A DNA stretch of 32,160 bases from Herbidospora cretacea (GTDB lineage Bacteria > Actinomycetota > Actinomycetes > Streptosporangiales > Streptosporangiaceae): contig NZ_BBXG01000026.1 of assembly GCF_001570605.1 (NCBI RefSeq), forward strand, positions 1-32,160. Reading direction: 5' to 3'. The translations under genes were made by a program, and so were the position numbers. The stretch's first letter is position 1, and each line of letters opens with the position of its first letter. Positions 27,638-32,160 of the stretch are shown one piece after another. The notes under the pieces were generated by a model. The model was not told the DNA's origin. It worked only from the letters and a program-made list of their open reading frames with translations, and searched no databases.

Positions 27638-27660
27638 ACACCGTGGACCTATCACGGTGT
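27638..27660 (+). promoter_or_regulatory. 8-7-8 inverted repeat at the liv transcription start
   Basis: ACACCGTG-N7-CACGGTGT is a perfect repeat beginning about 10 nt after the -10 element. As DNA it would be well placed for a repressor; as RNA it would form an 8-bp hairpin at the 5' end. A small CCCG-TGTT-CGGG hairpin follows at 27661-27672. Confidence 0.6.
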
Positions 27661-27713
27661 CCCGTGTTCGGGATGGCGAGGCACAACCCCGTCATGACCT
27701 ACGAGGAGCACCA

Positions 27714-29006
27714 TTGCGCAGAGCCGTGATCGCGTTCACGGCCTTCATGGGTGGACTCATTCTCGTCTTCTTGGCCGGAGCGTCCACAGCGTGGGCCGAA
27801 GGCGAAGAGGTCAGAGGCACACTCAGACTCCAAGGCCAGCCTGTTCAAGGCGTGAAAATCACCGTGACGTCCGACGCTGACGCGCCCGTCGGAGACGCCA
27901 CGACCGGAGCGGATGGGACCTGGAGTGTTCCCATCGAGAAGGCCGGTTCGTACAAGGTGACGCTGGACCAGGCCACCCTTCCTGCGGGGAAAGCGCTCCG
28001 GGACCCCAACCGGGGGACGCTGACCGTCCAGGTTTTCGAGGGCAACGCCCGCAACGTGCTGTTCGGATTGGTCGACGCGAACGCCCCGCCCAAGGGGCAG
28101 GACGGTGGAGGCGGCGGAAGTTCCTACTGGGACCGGGTCGCCCAGCTCGTCTTCGAAGGCCTCAACCTCGGTTTGATCATCGCGCTCGGCGCGGTCGGCC
28201 TGTCACTGATCTTCGGTACCACTGGATTGACCAACTTCGCCCACGGTGAGCTGCTCACCATCGGCGCCTTTCTCGCGTTCTTCTTCAACACCGTCCTCGG
28301 CCTGCACCTGCTGGTCGCGGCGCCCATCGCGCTGGTGATCGCGGCGGCCTTCGGCTGGGGGCAGGACCGGTTCTTCTGGGGCCAGCTCCGGCGCCGCAAG
28401 ACCGGCCTGATCTCCATGATGATCATCTCGATCGGCCTCGCGCTGTTCCTGCGGGCGCTGCTGCTGTTCCTGTTCGGCGGCGGCGGCGAGTCCTACGACC
28501 AGTACGTCGCCCAGGCCGGCATCCAGATCGGCCCGATCTCGGCCACGCCCAAGAGCCTCATCGCCATGGGCATCGAGATCGCGGTGCTGATCGCGGTGGG
28601 CCTCGCGCTGACGTACACCCGGCTCGGGAAGGCGACCCGCGCGGTCGCCGACAACCCGGCGCTGGCCTCGTCGTCGGGCATCAACGTCGACCGGGTCATC
28701 CGGATCGTCTGGGCGGCCGGCACCTGCATCGCCGCGCTGGCGGGCATCCTGCTCGGCACCACCCAGAACCTGAACTTCCAGATGGGTCAGCAGATCCTCC
28801 TGCTGATGTTCGCCGGCGTCACCCTCGGCGGCCTGGGCACCGCGTACGGCGCCCTCGTCGGCTCGCTGGTCGTCGGCATGTTCGTCCAGGTCTCCACGCT
28901 GTGGATCCCGCCGGAGATGAAGACCATCGGCGCGCTGGTCGTGTTGATCATCGTGCTCATGGTCCGGCCGCAGGGCATTCTCGGCCGTCGCGAGCGGATC
29001 GGTTAG
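27714..29006 (+). CDS. livH: LivH-type ABC permease with fused N-terminal extracytoplasmic domain
   Basis: Membrane subunit of a branched-chain amino-acid-type importer, 430 residues. Residues 1-28 are a signal peptide (basic RR, hydrophobic core, STAWA end). Residues about 33-122 form a beta-rich domain resembling carboxypeptidase-regulatory/Cna-B repeats (VRGTLRLQGQPVQGVKITV, ATTGADGTWSVPIEKAGSYKVTL). A Gly-rich linker (GQDGGGGGSS) leads to the LivH core with IFGTTGLTNFAHGELLTIGAFLAFF and the coupling-helix region TRLGKATRAVADNPALASSSGI. LivH is normally about 300 residues, so some 130 are extra. TTG 27714 has GAGGAG 5 nt upstream. It is the first gene of livHMGF, with no binding-protein gene adjacent. 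Confidence 0.9.
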   Translation: MRRAVIAFTAFMGGLILVFLAGASTAWAEGEEVRGTLRLQGQPVQGVKITVTSDADAPVGDATTGADGTWSVPIEKAGSYKVTLDQATLPAGKALRDPNRGTLTVQVFEGNARNVLFGLVDANAPPKGQDGGGGGSSYWDRVAQLVFEGLNLGLIIALGAVGLSLIFGTTGLTNFAHGELLTIGAFLAFFFNTVLGLHLLVAAPIALVIAAAFGWGQDRFFWGQLRRRKTGLISMMIISIGLALFLRALLLFLFGGGGESYDQYVAQAGIQIGPISATPKSLIAMGIEIAVLIAVGLALTYTRLGKATRAVADNPALASSSGINVDRVIRIVWAAGTCIAALAGILLGTTQNLNFQMGQQILLLMFAGVTLGGLGTAYGALVGSLVVGMFVQVSTLWIPPEMKTIGALVVLIIVLMVRPQGILGRRERIG

Positions 29007-29015
29007 GAGGCACAC

Positions 29016-30005
29016 ATGGACTGGACACTCATCATCAGCCGTGCCGTCGAAGCCGGCATCGGCTCCGAGGCGATCATCTACGCCCTGGCGGCGATCGGCC
29101 TCAACGTGCAGTTCGGCTACACCGGCCTGCTGAACTTCGGCCAGGCGGGCTTCCTGGCCATCGGCGCCTATTCCATCGCGGTGACCGTCGCCACCTTCGG
29201 CCTGCCCTTCTTCCTGGGCGTCGGCATCGGCCTGCTGCTGGCCGCCGTGCTGGCGCTGCTGCTGGGCATCCCGACCCTGCGGCTGCGGGCCGACTATCTC
29301 GCCATCGTCACCATCGCGGCGGCGGAGATCGTCCGTCTCGTCGTGCGGTCGGTCGCGCTGTCGGACACCTTCGGCGGCACCGACGGCCTCCAGGCCTTCT
29401 CGGGGTCCTTCTACGACATGAACCCCTATCCCCCCGGCGAATACGGCATCCCGCCGATCATCGGGTTCGACAACCGGTCGATGTGGGTGCTGACGGTCGG
29501 CTGGGTGCTGGTCGCCATCGCGTCGTTCATCCTGTTCATGGCGATGAAGAGCCCGTGGGGACGTGTGCTCAAGGCGATCCGTGAAGACGAGGACGCCGTG
29601 CGCAGCCTCGGCAAGAACGTGTTCTCGTACAAGATGCAGGCGCTGGTCATCGGTGGCGTCATCGGTTCGATGGCGGGGTTCATCTTCGCCCTGAGCCGGT
29701 CGGCCGTGCAGCCCGACCTGTACTCGACCGACCTGACGTTCTACGCCTACACCGTGCTGATCCTCGGCGGCGCGGCCCGGATCCTGGGCCCGATCGTCGG
29801 TTCGATGCTGTTCTGGCTGCTGCTCATCCTCATCGGCACCGGGCTCGAGAACGCCGTCAACACCGGCACGATCACCTTCATCACGGTCAACCAGGTCGGC
29901 GCGATCCGCCTGATGCTCGTCGGCCTCGGACTCATACTGCTGCTGATCTACCGGCCGCAGGGCATCTTCGGGGACAAGAGGGAGATCTCACTCGATGCAC
30001 GCTGA
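29016..30005 (+). CDS. livM: LivM-type ABC permease
   Basis: Second membrane subunit of the importer, 329 residues with about eight to ten hydrophobic segments. The family signature NVQFGYTGLLNFGQAGFLAIGAY lies near residues 29-51. The EAA-like coupling region SPWGRVLKAIREDEDAVRSLGKNVFSYK is near 180-210. The C-terminus (YRPQGIFGDKREI) matches the usual LivM ending. The ATG has an ideal GGAGG site 6 nt upstream, 9 nt after the livH stop. It overlaps livG by 11 nt. Confidence 0.95.
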   Translation: MDWTLIISRAVEAGIGSEAIIYALAAIGLNVQFGYTGLLNFGQAGFLAIGAYSIAVTVATFGLPFFLGVGIGLLLAAVLALLLGIPTLRLRADYLAIVTIAAAEIVRLVVRSVALSDTFGGTDGLQAFSGSFYDMNPYPPGEYGIPPIIGFDNRSMWVLTVGWVLVAIASFILFMAMKSPWGRVLKAIREDEDAVRSLGKNVFSYKMQALVIGGVIGSMAGFIFALSRSAVQPDLYSTDLTFYAYTVLILGGAARILGPIVGSMLFWLLLILIGTGLENAVNTGTITFITVNQVGAIRLMLVGLGLILLLIYRPQGIFGDKREISLDAR

Positions 30006-30914
30006 ATCGCTCCCGGCCGGCAAGACGGCGGCCCTGAAGGCCTTCGAGGGCATGGCAGCCGAACCCGGCGTCGCCAAGCCCGACCCGATCCTCGTCGTCG
30101 ACAACGTGGTGCGCCGTTTCGGCGGTCTCACCGCGGTCAACGTCAACCACGTCGAGATCCAGCGGGGCAGCATCACCGCCCTGATCGGCCCCAACGGCGC
30201 CGGCAAGACGACGTTCTTCAACCAGCTCACCGGCTTCGACACCGCCGACGAGGGTCAGTGGACCTTCAACGGCCGGAACATGAACGGGGTCTCGGCCTAC
30301 AAGGTCGCCCGTCAGGGCATGGTCCGCACGTTCCAGCTCACCAAGGCGCTCTCGAAGCTCACGGTGATCGAGAACATGCGGCTGGGGGCCCAGGCACAGC
30401 GGGGTGAGAACTTCTTCCGCGGCCTGTTCCCGGCCCTGTGGCGCGGCCAGGAGGACGAGATCACTCTCCAGGCCGAGGAGCTGCTCGAACGCTTCAAGCT
30501 CGACGCCAAGCGCGACGACTTCGCCGGCAGCCTCTCGGGCGGCCAGCGCAAGCTGCTGGAGATGGCCCGCGCCCTCATGGGCAAGCCCGAGCTGGTCATG
30601 CTCGACGAGCCGATGGCCGGTGTGAACCCGGCCCTGACGCAGTCGCTGCTCGGCCACGTGAAGAACCTGCGCGAGCTCGGGATGACGGTCCTGTTCGTCG
30701 AGCACGACATGGACATGGTCCGCGACATCTCCGACTGGGTCATCGTGATGGCCCAGGGCCAGGTCATCGCCGAGGGCCCGCCCGACAGCGTCATGTCCGA
30801 CCACCGGGTCGTGGACGCCTACCTCGGCGCCCACCACGACGCCCCGCTCTCGGCCGAGGAAGAGGAGCGCCAGCTCCACGAGGCCGAGGCCGAGCTGGAG
30901 AAGGAGGTCAAGGA

Positions 30915-30918
<4 letters not shown>
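29995..30918 (+). CDS. livG: LivG-type ABC transporter ATPase
   Basis: ATP-binding subunit, 307 residues. Walker A GPNGAGKT is at 65-72. The signature LSGGQRKLLEMARAL and Walker B LVMLDEPMAGVNP follow, then VEHDMDMV as the H-loop. The insertion between Q-loop and signature (AQRGENFFRGLFPALWR) is typical of LivG. An extra N-terminal stretch of about 30 residues and an acidic Glu-rich C-terminal tail (EEEERQLHEAEAELEKE) are additions to the basic 255-residue form. The start overlaps livM, and its stop overlaps livF by 4 nt. Confidence 0.95.
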
Positions 30919-31694
<776 letters not shown>

Positions 31695-31706
31695 CGTCTC
31701 CCCCTC

Positions 31707-31740
31707 GAAGAGGCCACCGGGTCGTCCCGGTGGCCTCTTC
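31707..31740 (+). terminator. 15-bp hairpin terminator of the liv operon
   Basis: A perfect 15-bp stem (31707-31721 with 31726-31740) with a TCGT loop begins 12 nt after the livF stop. Few Us follow, so it is of the U-poor kind frequent in actinobacteria. Confidence 0.8.
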
Positions 31741-31770
31741 TGGTCTCCGTACCGGAAAGGGGCCCCGCCC

Positions 31771-32160
31771 ATGCCGAGCCGCCTGCTCGCCGCCCTCTCC
31801 CTCGCGGCGCTGGCCGCGTGCGCGTCCGCGCCCCCTTCCCCTCCCCCGGCGGCGGCCTCGACGGACATGTACGTCACCGGCGCCGACCCCGCCGACGACC
31901 CCTGCGCGCGGGTGGTCTCGGCCCTGGGCTTCGCCGAGCACACCCTGAACCCGGCGGGACAGGAGGACAGCCAGGAGTTCGGCGAGGGCGTGCGGGGGCG
32001 GATCGCGTACGTGGAGGGCGTCGTCCTCAGCTACGGCGCGAGGCTGCCGGCCGAACTGGCGGAGCACACGGCGACGCTGAGGCGGACGAGCCGGGAGCTG
32101 GCGCCCGCCGCGACGCCCCACGACAAAGCGGTGGCGTCGCTGAAGGAATGGCGGGCGGCC
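31771..32160 (+). CDS. Putative lipoprotein of unknown function (3' end cut by window)
   Basis: The visible 130 residues start with a short lipoprotein signal (MPSRLLAALSLAALAAC), lipobox LAAC with Cys17, then a Ser/Pro/Ala-rich linker. The mature part (about 30-130) is predicted mostly helical, with two Cys in all: Cys17 and one in DDPCARVV. It does not resemble the periplasmic binding proteins of the Liv family. ATG 31771 has GGAAAGGGG about 8 nt upstream. It follows the liv terminator, so it is probably a separate unit. I do not recognise the family. Confidence 0.8.
   Translation, partial: MPSRLLAALSLAALAACASAPPSPPPAAASTDMYVTGADPADDPCARVVSALGFAEHTLNPAGQEDSQEFGEGVRGRIAYVEGVVLSYGARLPAELAEHTATLRRTSRELAPAATPHDKAVASLKEWRAA

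Overview
The window is very GC-rich DNA with third-position GC bias, GTG/TTG starts and long antisense shadow frames. The gene content fits a filamentous actinobacterium of the Streptomyces/Streptosporangium kind: a Spo0M-like protein, four-domain S1, a ParA beside scpAB, a DNA polymerase I without proofreading residues, and an arginine-rich RluB. I cannot fix the genus from the sequence alone. No rRNA, tRNA, CRISPR array, insertion sequence or prophage was seen. Most of the window is conserved chromosomal core.

Region 1 (1-13271, all minus strand) reads, in transcription order: pyrG, a NUDIX hydrolase, xerD, parA, scpA, scpB, rluB, aroH, tyrA, cmk, der, then a sensor kinase and a NarL-type response regulator cut by the window edge. 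Many junctions overlap or are closely spaced (pyrG/NUDIX 4 nt, scpA/scpB 8 nt, scpB/rluB 4 nt, kinase/regulator 10 nt). The block joins nucleotide synthesis (pyrG, cmk), chromosome segregation and dimer resolution (xerD, parA, scpAB), ribosome maturation (rluB, der) and the branch from chorismate to tyrosine (aroH, tyrA). parA has its own convincing promoter. xerD appears to need a CTG start.

Region 2 (13408-19782) is a set of small units: a hexapeptide acyltransferase and a DUF4126 membrane protein on the plus strand; a methyltransferase and uvrB on the minus strand; a plus-strand Spo0M-like gene divergent from uvrB; and an ArsB/SLC13-like anion permease converging on it. Region 3 (19991-26921, minus strand) holds coaE with an overlapping GNAT acetyltransferase, rpsA with a clear promoter and a textbook intrinsic terminator, a membrane-anchored polysaccharide deacetylase, and polA.

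Region 4 (26973-32160, plus strand) holds a YdiI/MenI-like hotdog thioesterase divergent from polA, a 327-nt non-coding stretch rich in inverted repeats, and then a branched-chain amino-acid-type ABC operon: livH, livM, livG, livF. The LivH permease carries a signal peptide and an extracytoplasmic beta-sandwich-like domain fused in front of its membrane core. No periplasmic binding protein gene accompanies the operon. A 15-bp hairpin ends it, and a lipoprotein gene follows, cut by the window end. The least ordinary parts are the structured non-coding stretch before livH, the fused LivH without a local binding protein, the 13-copy nonapeptide tail of RluB and the probable CTG start of xerD.
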